Virus record (IMG/VR): IMGVR_UViG_3300023118_000001
Coordinates: 1-64,000 of that record
Origin: a virus
Length of the DNA stretch: 64,000 nt
Strand: one strand, 5' to 3'
The translations under genes and the position numbers were made by a program. The notes beneath the pieces were generated by a model. It was not told the DNA's origin. It searched no databases and saw only the letters and a program-made list of their open reading frames with translations. Shown here piece after piece: positions 34,901 to 41,452 of the stretch (positions are counted from its first letter, which is position 1; each line of letters begins with the position of its first letter).

Positions 34901-35077
34901 GGCCCTGAGGGCGATGCGCTTCGCGCGCGCGTGTACGAGAAGTGTCTGGAGCTGGGCTGGCTGCCCTGGCTGTCGACTATCCTGCTGAACGATCCGCTGC
35001 CCAACCGCCCATTCAATACCGGCAAGGGCTACATCCGGACCAACAACTGGAGGAAGATCAATGTCCGCAATCTATGA
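31964..35077 (+). CDS. Large tail spike with GH114-like glycosidase domain
   Basis: 1037 residues. The N-terminal ~530 residues are beta-rich (Ig-like repeats, including a VTVTAVTPTSVTLSAA module). From about 538 the sequence follows the GH114/TM1410 barrel pattern: YDVVITDP, LGIQVINYVSFGE (glutamate near 586) and DGVFMDTVDTVD (acidic near 868-878), then LNYAP. GH114 enzymes cleave alpha-1,4-galactosamine polymers; PelA of Pseudomonas has such a domain acting on Pel. An insertion of ~80 residues (~631-711) carries about ten cysteines. Likely function: capsule or biofilm depolymerase at the tail tip. The family match was made by eye. Confidence 0.7.
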   Translation: MSINTNQSSSYIHLATDIAIEGQNFDEVRAEWRDIQNFNLQNTFNYAGSNQTGSWIVDGGDGAAPAETREKRAFCTTGKASITFTGTSVAVRASLNPGWGVAYILIDGQLPSTIPGLAKFKDIVSSNADDFSAWGNEFRDQVVADGLAPGTHTLDILCYTNSPTEFFIFSGIKVYSYANKDIDIKAFSLKTSERVQPTKLKLWTQGVSAENVVLNFDAKLLHPTTQTSLGNVLIGALNANTAYELSFAPNLLGTEPSGIITLPIVMTANVGDPDGTNVGEVALDLTHTSDQITYVSTNWWEDPATPTLASMHATASKQAWLSFNHTGDLLKLLGYVDFGAATVRVLKDAVERNLTSWNVGQTVINIASTVGITVGMMAIGRGIPDNVTVTAVTPTSVTLSAAVTIKVTNGAIAFGTVHGVLDMNENNEALQGTMQMRQLAGFGATYKGRLVLQPTANKTFGVNMIYTRRTYTYTIVTETLNAKFSISQVNHLPISGVKLDGGKIAYIDPNKNVYTPLANPPIDNRNISEVSIEYRFPTFLCCYTAGNKELFKQYDVVITDPMALSRKEVKELQDLGIQVINYVSFGEEDGVLSNIWDNTSEQGPHTGDGTGPGGYAGYYLKGGYDMGEFSECTNDRQRYEGVKACALSNPKYYQGVGRCSKACGNDSRTGYSEYETGGSCAAGFTKDNNWIRDASTACSNNACPQFSPMHSGCTQYVQAEGVWGQDFSILDHNAPDENGIWDSFYVDAVKRGPGSWFNRLQDYYLPLVFNEPVPYDEVLTVAQHPLTDGSLIYGILMTHAPIDDHEPFSVQHVASGKFLIPGQHFSYDQKIGTIILAFNSGVLEPEAPPNPAVGAQYRVKYSKRGLGSDGVFMDTVDTVDIYPREDYLQGAADLINDLKLLWPDRAFCSNRGFTIYDRMIHSCTWIMTESVFSHYHFGEDYYSEVDEAAAVWNEEVAAMIQELRKKHTFDVVCLNYAPNGPEGDALRARVYEKCLELGWLPWLSTILLNDPLPNRPFNTGKGYIRTNNWRKINVRNL

Positions 35078-35351
35078 TTTCAGCAACCCGTTCCTGCGGA
35101 ACATGCCGATGGTGGCGATCGTGCGCGCGACCAGCAAGAAGAATGGCGAGGTGACCACCACGCCGGACACCCAGTGCCGACGGATCTTTTTCAGGGTCAG
35201 TAATAACCGGGTGTTCCCGGCGCCGGCCGGGCAGCAGGAGATCATGCACGAGGGTAAGGCGATGGATGCGTTCTACGGCTTCGATAACCTCCGGGAGTTC
35301 AACCCGGAGGAGATCAACGCCTCACACGACGCCAACCCTAAGCCTCGGTAG
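35061..35351 (+). CDS. Small hypothetical protein after the spike
   Basis: 96 residues, overlapping the spike gene by 17 bases, with a ribosome site (GGAGGAAGATCA-ATG). It is the last gene of the tail block; its 3' end overlaps the opposing dUTPase gene by 14 bases. Unknown function; contains a short basic beta-rich segment (RRIFFRVSNNRVFPAPAG) and may be a spike-associated protein. Confidence 0.7.
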   Translation: MSAIYDFSNPFLRNMPMVAIVRATSKKNGEVTTTPDTQCRRIFFRVSNNRVFPAPAGQQEIMHEGKAMDAFYGFDNLREFNPEEINASHDANPKPR

Positions 35352-35775
35352 GCGCGGGCGGTGCGTGCTCAGCAGTGGCAGTGGCGATGTCAATGAAGCG
35401 CGCACCGTGGACCTGAGTCAGGATGCCGTCGGCGATGATATCGCCGTGCTTGATTTGTACGATTGATTTGCCTTCATTCATCAGTTCGATTGTGACTTCC
35501 CCGTCAAAGGCGCTGTCCAACAAACCGACCCGGGTGCCGTGGTGGTTCATGCTGGACAGATCCTGCGCGCGGCGAGGATAAATCTCGATGATCCAGCTGT
35601 TCGGGACCAGGACTTTAAGTCCGGTGCGGAACAGTGCTTTGCCGCCTGGGCCAATGAATTCGCCTTCGGGGTTTTCTACCAGGGCAGAGAATTGAAAGAA
35701 CGCTGCACCGCCCGTGTTGTTGATCGGGAGAGTTGCATCGGGGTGGAGTTTCTCGGTTTGCATTGCCACAATCAT
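35338..35775 (-). CDS. dut: dUTPase
   Basis: 145 residues, the normal size for trimeric dUTPase, which converts dUTP to dUMP plus pyrophosphate, keeping uracil out of DNA and feeding ThyX. The motifs are visible though divergent: PRRAQDLSSM (motif I), the central GTRVGLLDSAFDGEV (motif III with catalytic Asp) and KHGDIIADGIL (motif IV-like). The start chosen has AAGGA nine bases upstream; a longer frame exists but lacks a site. It is the only minus-strand gene inside the plus-strand block and tail-to-tail overlaps the preceding gene. Confidence 0.88.
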   Translation of the reverse strand: MIVAMQTEKLHPDATLPINNTGGAAFFQFSALVENPEGEFIGPGGKALFRTGLKVLVPNSWIIEIYPRRAQDLSSMNHHGTRVGLLDSAFDGEVTIELMNEGKSIVQIKHGDIIADGILTQVHGARFIDIATATAEHAPPAPTEA

Positions 35776-35805
35776 GCGGGGTAGTCCTTGCAGATGGAAA
35801 ACGCA

Positions 35806-35834
35806 ATGATGGCGTGGACTGCAGCGTGACACAA
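35806..35834 (-). promoter_or_regulatory. Weak promoter candidate for dUTPase
   Basis: On the minus strand TTGTGT, 17-bp spacer, CATCAT, about 30 bp before the dUTPase start. Weak match. Confidence 0.3.
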
Positions 35835-35860
35835 GACCGACCGGCCTGTGCCGCCTTATG

Positions 35861-35889
35861 TTGTTATAGGGGTGGCAAACAGCTATCCT
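35861..35889 (+). promoter_or_regulatory. Candidate promoter of the lysis unit
   Basis: TTGTTA (35861-35866), 17-bp spacer, TATCCT (35884-35889), 30 bp before the first holin-like gene. GTTATAGGG is repeated at 35863-35871 and 35899-35907, flanking the -10, which could be operator half-sites. Confidence 0.5.
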
Positions 35890-35919
35890 GCGTCACACGT
35901 TATAGGGAAATAGCCGCTG

Positions 35920-36315
35920 ATGATTACTGATCCAGCTTCGAATACAGGGTGGCTGACGGTCTGCTTCGTCTACGCATGGTCAGTAATGGAGCAGCTGCAC
36001 CCTGGATCGGCCATGGGAGCTTCCTTCGGCTGCGTATTTTTCGTCCTCCTGCCAGACCCCGTAGTTACCTCCTTCGTTTCAAAACTTCTTCGCAAAATCG
36101 GACTCACAGTTGTGTCCTGGGGGTTCGGCTACGCTGTGGGGATTGCATTCTCGAACAGCAGCTCGATGCTGGCAGCGATTATTGGAGCTGCGGTCGCCTC
36201 TGGTGTTCTAGGCGCCATCAACCTGATGGTCAAGAACGACGGCGATTTGCCGCAGTGGATGTCTTCACTGATTAACGCAATCCTACGGTTAAAGCGAGGC
36301 GGCGATGAACAATGA
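35920..36315 (+). CDS. Holin-like membrane protein
   Basis: 131 residues with three or four hydrophobic segments (about 9-24, 33-50, 61-78, 84-106) and a charged C-terminal end. First of two small membrane proteins directly before the endolysin, so likely a holin that opens the inner membrane. The ATG has only a weak, distant AGGG ribosome site. It overlaps the next gene by 11 bases. Confidence 0.75.
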   Translation: MITDPASNTGWLTVCFVYAWSVMEQLHPGSAMGASFGCVFFVLLPDPVVTSFVSKLLRKIGLTVVSWGFGYAVGIAFSNSSSMLAAIIGAAVASGVLGAINLMVKNDGDLPQWMSSLINAILRLKRGGDEQ

Positions 36316-36622
36316 TCCCACCTACGGGGAAGTGCTACTGAGCATTCGTATTGTGTTTCACATGATCACGTTCTTTTCGGTCATCTGTTACAGCAGCGAA
36401 TCACGCACACGATGGTTCTCCAGTATGTTGGCGTTCTGCCTGGCGGGTTCCTCGCTGGCACTGGCCACACAGTCCTACACCAAGTTCTCCACCATGGCGC
36501 CCAACTCAGAAGTCTGGCTGGTGATCTTCGTCGGAGTGGTCACGATCCTTGTTGTCGCTAACGGCGGCAACGTCGCAAAAGTCCTACACAACACTCGAAA
36601 GAGGCTACCCTATGGACGCTAA
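36305..36622 (+). CDS. Second small membrane protein (holin/antiholin)
   Basis: 105 residues, with three hydrophobic segments (about 10-27, 38-54, 68-86) and a basic C-terminus (NTRKRLPYGR). Between the first membrane protein and the endolysin; one of the two probably makes the hole and the other times or inhibits it. Overlaps the endolysin start by 11 bases. Confidence 0.75.
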   Translation: MNNDPTYGEVLLSIRIVFHMITFFSVICYSSESRTRWFSSMLAFCLAGSSLALATQSYTKFSTMAPNSEVWLVIFVGVVTILVVANGGNVAKVLHNTRKRLPYGR

Positions 36623-37154
36623 GACGCTGGCTGCAGCCGTGGGCATTTCCCTGTCCCGGGCCCAACGGTGGGAAGGACCCATCAACGAAGCGCTGAAGTT
36701 CGCTGACATCACCCTAACCAGATCTATAGCTTCGTTTCTGGCGCAGACCGGGCACGAGAGCAATAGCTTTGAATGGCTCAAAGAGTTCGGCAACGACAAG
36801 TACCTCAGCCGGTATGACACCGGCGCGCTGGCCAAGCGCCTGGGCAACACGCCCGAAGCGGACGGCGACGGGCAGCTGTACGCCGGCCGTGGCCTGATCC
36901 AGATCACCGGCAAGTACAACTACCAGCAGCTGAGCCAGGCACTGTTCGGAGACGACCGCCTGCTCAAGCACCCCGAGATCCTCGAGGAGTTGAAGTACGC
37001 TGCGCTGTCGGCGGCCTGGTACTGGAAGAAGAACAAGCTGAACAGCCTGTCCAACGACATCCTGGCGCAGACCAAGGCAATCAACGGTGGGCTGACCGGC
37101 ATTGAGGATCGCAAGATCCGCATGAGCCGCGCGCTCAAGGCGCTGGGTGCGTGA
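36612..37154 (+). CDS. Endolysin, GH19 chitinase-like lysozyme
   Basis: 180 residues. QTGHESNSF (catalytic-type Glu 49), the GRGLIQITGKYNY block at 92-104 and AINGGL match the GH19-type phage lysins that cut peptidoglycan glycan chains. No signal peptide or separate wall-binding domain, so it relies on the holin. The start is the ATG with AGAGG upstream, inside the holin gene end. The gene ends overlapping the spanin start (TGATG). Confidence 0.9.
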   Translation: MDAKTLAAAVGISLSRAQRWEGPINEALKFADITLTRSIASFLAQTGHESNSFEWLKEFGNDKYLSRYDTGALAKRLGNTPEADGDGQLYAGRGLIQITGKYNYQQLSQALFGDDRLLKHPEILEELKYAALSAAWYWKKNKLNSLSNDILAQTKAINGGLTGIEDRKIRMSRALKALGA

Positions 37155-37687
37155 TGTTCGACCTGAAGATCCTGATCATTGCCGTCGGCGCCGCCCTTTT
37201 GGGCGGCGCTGGCGTTGGAGGGTGGGTGGCTTGGGAGATGCGCGACACCCAGGCCAATCTGCAGCTGCTCGATCTGCGCAAGACCTACGACGACGCCACA
37301 GCGGCGGCGCAGCGGGAATCGCACCAGGTGGAGATGAAGCTGCAGGATCAAATCAACGAGCTGGGGAAGAAGACCGGTGAAGAGCAGAACCAGATTGATC
37401 ACAACGTCGCTGCTGCTGGTGACAGCACTGGCGGGCTGCTGCAGGCAGCAGCCAAGCGTTTCAGTGCCACCGCCTGTGATCCCGGAGTTGCCCGCCGTGG
37501 CCAGGCAGCAACCTCGGCCGCCTATCTGTATTCCCAGTTGCTTGGAGAATCTCAGCTCCTGGCAAAAGGCCTGGCAGAAGAAGCTGACAGAGCCCGAAGT
37601 GCAGGTGCCTCTTGCGAAGTAGCCTATGATTTGGTGCGTAAGGGATTGAAGGATCTTGCGAAGGGGCCGGCCGTAACCGGTGGGTGA
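37154..37687 (+). CDS. Rz: Inner-membrane spanin (Rz-like)
   Basis: 177 residues with an N-terminal transmembrane helix (about 6-26), then a long helical periplasmic part with a Gln/Glu/Lys-rich coiled coil and two cysteines near 112 and 156. Topology, length and an outer spanin fully nested in another frame (37377-37622) identify it as the i-spanin that, with Rz1, fuses the inner and outer membranes at lysis. No strong ribosome site, consistent with coupling to the endolysin stop. Confidence 0.85.
   Translation: MFDLKILIIAVGAALLGGAGVGGWVAWEMRDTQANLQLLDLRKTYDDATAAAQRESHQVEMKLQDQINELGKKTGEEQNQIDHNVAAAGDSTGGLLQAAAKRFSATACDPGVARRGQAATSAAYLYSQLLGESQLLAKGLAEEADRARSAGASCEVAYDLVRKGLKDLAKGPAVTGG
37377..37622 (+). 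CDS. Rz1: Outer-membrane spanin lipoprotein (Rz1-like)
   Basis: 81 residues starting at GTG, entirely inside Rz in the +1 frame. A basic start, hydrophobic core and the lipobox LAGC (Cys 21) predict an outer-membrane lipoprotein; the mature part is proline-rich (PPPVIPELP), as in Rz1. Embedded Rz/Rz1 pairs are the classic two-component spanin. Confidence 0.88.
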   Translation: MKSRTRLITTSLLLVTALAGCCRQQPSVSVPPPVIPELPAVARQQPRPPICIPSCLENLSSWQKAWQKKLTEPEVQVPLAK

Positions 37688-37747
37688 AGGTAGATTACAG
37701 TGGTATATTGCGCTCATATCAAGTAGCAGGACTCACAGGGAGTGTGT

Positions 37748-38068
37748 ATGCAAATCAATCGCGGCGACTCGTTCATGCTCCCGCTGCAGGTTTTCGTCGA
37801 CAATGCAGCGCAAGACTGCACCAACTGGCAGGTCTTCGCCTCCTACGGCACGGACGTCAAACGCCTGGGTGACTTCGAGATCGTCTGGCAGGATCGCACG
37901 GTCGGCTCGTTCTTCCTCAGCGCTGAGACTGATACCTGGCCCCTCGGCAACATGAGCTTTGACATCACCTACGTCACCGACGTCGGCCAGGAGATCACCA
38001 CGCAGCGTGTGAAGTTCGAAGTGCTGCGCCGCCTGACTCCGGTGCCACTGCCGAGCAACGCGCCATGA
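37748..38068 (+). CDS. Small beta-rich virion-associated protein
   Basis: 106 residues, predicted beta-sandwich (MQINRGDSFMLPLQVFVD...). First of five small genes after the lysis cassette. Start at the ATG five bases after AGGGAG. Overlaps the following gene. Similar small proteins begin fibre or baseplate-protein clusters in other phages; no family confirmed. Confidence 0.7.
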   Translation: MQINRGDSFMLPLQVFVDNAAQDCTNWQVFASYGTDVKRLGDFEIVWQDRTVGSFFLSAETDTWPLGNMSFDITYVTDVGQEITTQRVKFEVLRRLTPVPLPSNAP

Positions 38069-38361
38069 TCGTCGCGACCCACACGCCGATCGGCGTCATC
38101 ACCACCGAGATCACCGTCACCGATTCTCAAATCCTGATCGTGACCACCGAAGGTGTGTCCACGGCGAGCATGCCCGCGTTCAAGGTAGAGACCCGAGAAG
38201 CGGCGCTGCGTGGGCCACGCGGTCCCAGCGCCGTGGAGGCGCAGATCAGCGCTGACCCTGACAACCGTCTGAAGCCAGGTAGTGACGGCGGGCTGTACGT
38301 CGCCGACAACCTAGACCCCAACCCGCTTGACCACTACCTATTAGAACGAGGGATCATCTAA
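38065..38361 (+). CDS. Small fibre connector-like protein
   Basis: 98 residues, with an N-terminal beta part, a short collagen-like GPRGP (near 50) and a segment SADPDNRLKPGSDGGLYV that recurs in phage tail-fibre connector regions. Overlaps both neighbours by a few bases. Likely a fibre attachment piece. Confidence 0.7.
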   Translation: MIVATHTPIGVITTEITVTDSQILIVTTEGVSTASMPAFKVETREAALRGPRGPSAVEAQISADPDNRLKPGSDGGLYVADNLDPNPLDHYLLERGII

Positions 38362-38855
38362 TGTCTTTGGAAACCAAACTGGTAGCGTTTGCTGCCGCCA
38401 ACGGCGCTGACATCAAGCTGCTGAACTCCCGCATCGGTGCGCTGGCCAACCTGCCAACCACCGCCAAAGACAACGTGGTCAACGCGATCGTCGAGTTGTA
38501 CGGCCTGCTGGGTTCAGCGGGTGCGGTGATCGACGATGGCGCGGGCGACGGTGCGACCTCGGTCACCTGGTCGGCGAACAAGATCTACGACATGATCGAA
38601 GCGGCCAAGGCCGCCGTGAAGTCGGACATCCTCGGCGGTGCCAGCGCAGCCTTCGACACGCTGAAGGAACTGCAGGACCTGATCACCGGCGACGAGAGCA
38701 TCGTCTCCGCGCTGATCACCAAGGTCGGCGAGAAGGTCAGCTTCGCTGAAGCCCAGGCGCTGACCACAGCGCAGAAGCTGCAGGCCTGCACCAACATCGG
38801 CATTGGCAACCCGGAAGTGGACCTGGTGGCTGCGTACAACGCTGCCAAGGCCTAA
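38361..38855 (+). CDS. Putative tail fibre protein
   Basis: 164 residues, Ala-rich helices with the repeating hydrophobic pattern of phage fibre shafts; similar in opening to the next gene (both begin with a helix ending ANGADIK / AAGADVK), so the pair probably arose by duplication. Ribosome and start overlap the previous stop. No C-terminal receptor domain. Confidence 0.7.
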   Translation: MSLETKLVAFAAANGADIKLLNSRIGALANLPTTAKDNVVNAIVELYGLLGSAGAVIDDGAGDGATSVTWSANKIYDMIEAAKAAVKSDILGGASAAFDTLKELQDLITGDESIVSALITKVGEKVSFAEAQALTTAQKLQACTNIGIGNPEVDLVAAYNAAKA

Positions 38856-38858
38856 GTC

Positions 38859-39368
38859 GTGAGCCTGGCCAGCAGAGTCCTGGAGTACGTCCAGGCCGCG
38901 GGCGCTGACGTCAAATCCCTGATCAGCGGGCTGGCTGACAAAGTCGACAAAGTCGCAGGGAAGGGGCTCAGCGCCAACGACTACACCACGACCGAGAAGG
39001 ACAAGCTCGCGGCCTTGATGCCGGCCGGCCGTGAGAAACTGGTGGTCATCGCGGCTGCCACAGGCACGGTGACGCTGAACCTGGCGCTGTCGAACAACTT
39101 CGAACTGACGCTGACCGGCAACACCACCATCGCGCTGTCCAACATCCCGACCATTCCAGCCGGCGAGGTGTACTGGTTCACGGTGCGGGTGATCTCGGGC
39201 GGGACCAAGTACACGCTGGCCTGGGCAACCACGCCGCTGGTGCTGACCTGGCTGAACACCACGGCCGGCGCACCAGGTGACAGTGCTTTGGCAGGCAAGG
39301 TAGTGGAGTTCCTGATGTCGACCAGCAACGGCACCACTGGCTACGCGCGTAAGGCGTCGGGCAATTGA
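38859..39368 (+). CDS. Putative tail fibre protein, paralogous N-terminus
   Basis: 169 residues, start at GTG. The N-terminal ~25 residues (MSLASRVLEYVQAAGADVKSL) parallel the previous gene. The remainder is a Thr/Gly-rich beta domain with YWFTVRVISGGTKYTLAWATT, like fibre head domains. Overlaps the next gene by four bases. Confidence 0.7.
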   Translation: MSLASRVLEYVQAAGADVKSLISGLADKVDKVAGKGLSANDYTTTEKDKLAALMPAGREKLVVIAAATGTVTLNLALSNNFELTLTGNTTIALSNIPTIPAGEVYWFTVRVISGGTKYTLAWATTPLVLTWLNTTAGAPGDSALAGKVVEFLMSTSNGTTGYARKASGN

Positions 39369-40006
39369 GTTTCGCCATGGCGCTGTTCGGGTGCGTGCCA
39401 CCGTCAGGCGGACCCGCTGTGGGCGATTCCTTCGGCGGTGGCATCTTCATTGGCAAGCTCACGATCAACGGGCTGATCTACAACATCATCGCGGCGCCGA
39501 AGGCTACAGGGCAGCCGTCCGTGGTGGGCCTCTACAAGAACACTCCGGAAGTCTTCACCGGTGCAACGTCGACCAACGACGGGCTGCTGATCCGCGACAA
39601 CATGATTGCGGCCGGCATCGAGAAGTTCCCGATGCAGCAGTGGTGCAACGCGCTGACCATCGGAGGGAAGACCGACTGGGTGCTGCCTCCAAAGGACTGG
39701 ATGGAACTGGCCTACCGCGTGGCCAAGCCAACCACAGCCACCAACGTGACCACGTCAGGGCGTAACACAAGCAGCATCCCTCCTACGACGGTCAACTACA
39801 CAACGACCAACCCTGCACAGACACCTGTGACTGCGCTGAGGTCGGGCGGGGCTCAATCTTTCAGCAGTGATTATTATGCGTGCGCAACCGCTGGCACCAC
39901 TGCAGGCACATACCTGCTGAAGCGGATGACAACTGGCGCTGATTATTCCGAAGCTTACGAATACGATCACATCTACCGGGCGTTCCGGTGTGAACTCGCA
40001 GCGTAG
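39365..40006 (+). CDS. DUF1566/Lcl-like receptor-binding fibre protein
   Basis: 213 residues. AVGDSFGGGIFIGKL at ~19-33, DWVLPPKDWMELAYR near 100-114 and YEYDHIYRAFRCELA at the end follow the DUF1566 (Lcl C-terminal) C-type-lectin-like pattern, often the carbohydrate-binding tip of a phage fibre. The start is TTG at 39365; ATG at 39377 is an alternative. It is the last plus-strand gene before the convergent junction. A Thr/Asn-rich stretch (~118-150) is the likely variable loop. Confidence 0.7.
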   Translation: MSFAMALFGCVPPSGGPAVGDSFGGGIFIGKLTINGLIYNIIAAPKATGQPSVVGLYKNTPEVFTGATSTNDGLLIRDNMIAAGIEKFPMQQWCNALTIGGKTDWVLPPKDWMELAYRVAKPTTATNVTTSGRNTSSIPPTTVNYTTTNPAQTPVTALRSGGAQSFSSDYYACATAGTTAGTYLLKRMTTGADYSEAYEYDHIYRAFRCELAA

Positions 40007-40014
40007 TAGGGGAA

Positions 40015-40036
40015 GAGGGCAGCGATCGCTGCCCTC
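40015..40036. terminator. Palindrome at the convergent junction, likely two-way terminator
   Basis: A 22-base perfect palindrome, GAGGGCAGCGA followed by its complement, between the last rightward gene and the last leftward gene. It lacks T tracts, so termination is inferred from position. The core GCAGCGATCGCTGC recurs at 46187-46206. Confidence 0.5.
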
Positions 40037-40043
40037 GGTGTTG

Positions 40044-40769
40044 CTAGGCGTGGGTCCAGTAGAACTGACCTTTCAGCCTCATGCCTTCCGGCGTGACGTA
40101 CTCCATGATGCCGTCGCGATCGCGCAAGTGTTGGGTACGCTGCGCCTTGACCACGATGTCTTCGTCGCAAACGGCGTCACCGGTGAAGCGGGTGCCGGCC
40201 GGGATCTTGATCAGCAGTGGGCTCTCCACCGGAGGCAGCGGGCTGCTTGGCGGGTTCCAGTGAGTCTCCTCGCCGGCGCCGTTCATCACTACCCTCACAC
40301 CGACTGACGTGGGCTCAGCAAGCTCCTCGATGAAGGCCAACTCAAGCACGCCGTCCTCAAGAATTCTGAACCGGCCTGTCGAGCAGCTCAGCGTCTTCGC
40401 AGCGTACCCGACGGCGCCATAGCTGTTGCGGGGTATACGAGCATAGCCAAAAGGCCTGCCAGGCTCCATGTCCTTGTTGGGGATGCCGGTGAAAACGATG
40501 TCGGGATAGACCACCCGCGCTGCGTAGTCCACGCCCTGCGAGATCAGGCGTTCAGAGCCTTCTTCGATCATCCGCAGTGCAACAACCTGAACCGCCTCGC
40601 ACACCAAAGGCTCCTTGCCGAACTTCTTCAGCTGCTCCAGCACATGGGTAACGCTGCGCTGCGAGGAGAGGTGCAACAACTCCTCCCGTAGCTGTTCCAG
40701 GTTCAACACCAGATAAGAGAGCGCTGTCAGGCGCTCCCGTTCCTGCTCCAGCGCATTGAAATCCATCAT
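40044..40769 (-). CDS. Hypothetical protein, 241 aa
   Basis: Unrecognised. Helical N-terminal ~90 residues with leucine heptads (LSYLVLNLEQLREELLHL), then a mixed part including a proline-rich stretch (NPPSSPLPPVESPLL, near 170). GGAGG seven bases before the ATG. It is the last gene of the minus-strand block. Confidence 0.75.
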   Translation of the reverse strand: MMDFNALEQERERLTALSYLVLNLEQLREELLHLSSQRSVTHVLEQLKKFGKEPLVCEAVQVVALRMIEEGSERLISQGVDYAARVVYPDIVFTGIPNKDMEPGRPFGYARIPRNSYGAVGYAAKTLSCSTGRFRILEDGVLELAFIEELAEPTSVGVRVVMNGAGEETHWNPPSSPLPPVESPLLIKIPAGTRFTGDAVCDEDIVVKAQRTQHLRDRDGIMEYVTPEGMRLKGQFYWTHA

Positions 40770-40984
40770 GCGTCATCCTCCAGCATTGCCAACACTTCAA
40801 ACTCGACCTCGACGCCCTCGGCATGCTCCACCTTAAGCTCGCCGATGCCGCCAGGCATGGTGAAAACGTAACCGCCATCCGTGATCTTGCCCTTCACCTC
40901 GCGGCTGTGACCGCCAGGGGTGGTGAAGATGACAGTGGCACCGTCATTCCCTTTCCCGAGCTTTTCCAAGCTGATTTTCCACAT
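40766..40984 (-). CDS. Hypothetical protein, 72 aa
   Basis: 72 residues, beta-rich (MWKISLEKLGKGNDGATVIFTTPGGHSRE). Starts at the ATG with GAGGA six bases upstream rather than at a further upstream codon. Overlaps the next gene. Unknown. Confidence 0.65.
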   Translation of the reverse strand: MWKISLEKLGKGNDGATVIFTTPGGHSREVKGKITDGGYVFTMPGGIGELKVEHAEGVEVEFEVLAMLEDDA

Positions 40985-40986
40985 GT

Positions 40987-41451
40987 TCAGTCCTCGCATT
41001 TTACGTGGTAGATGGTTTCGTTGCGGTCGCGGTAGGCCTTGGCCTGTGCGGACAGCTCGGCCTGGATTTCGCTGCGCGTCTTGACCGAGCCGTCAGCGTT
41101 GGTGTTGAACGGGTTCAGCGTTTGCATGAACTCCTTCGTCCGGGTGCACTTATTGCCGCACTTTCCACACGGCGCCGTGGTCTTGTGGGTCAGCTTGACC
41201 ACTTCAAAGGTGTGTCGAGTGGTACGCATAAGTCTCTCCGCATGACAGATTGAAACTGAGGACATCTGGCTGTGCTCGATGTACAGCTGCCCGTCACCAG
41301 GCACATCGACCGCTACAGGCTCATCGGCGTAGCGCCGGATCATCCCCTTCCAGACCACCTCACCACCGTCATCGGTGGTGAACGTGATCTCGGTCGGGGC
41401 GATCAGTTGGCCACACTGAAAGTGGGCCTGGGAGATCACGAGCTTGTGCAT
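40987..41451 (-). CDS. Hypothetical protein with cysteine cluster, 154 aa
   Basis: 154 residues. A beta-rich first half (~1-75) and a second half with CGKCGNKC (near 94-101) plus a late HVKC (near 148), spaced as for a zinc-binding site. It ends three bases before the 72-aa gene and begins just after the SbcC-like gene's stop. Function unknown; DNA binding is possible from the zinc site. Confidence 0.7.
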   Translation of the reverse strand: MHKLVISQAHFQCGQLIAPTEITFTTDDGGEVVWKGMIRRYADEPVAVDVPGDGQLYIEHSQMSSVSICHAERLMRTTRHTFEVVKLTHKTTAPCGKCGNKCTRTKEFMQTLNPFNTNADGSVKTRSEIQAELSAQAKAYRDRNETIYHVKCED

Positions 41452-41452
41452 A

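Noticed and set aside
39365-40006. Diversity-generating retroelement target (lectin-like fibre gene)
   Set aside because: No reverse transcriptase or template repeat in the window; the domain alone is common in fibres.
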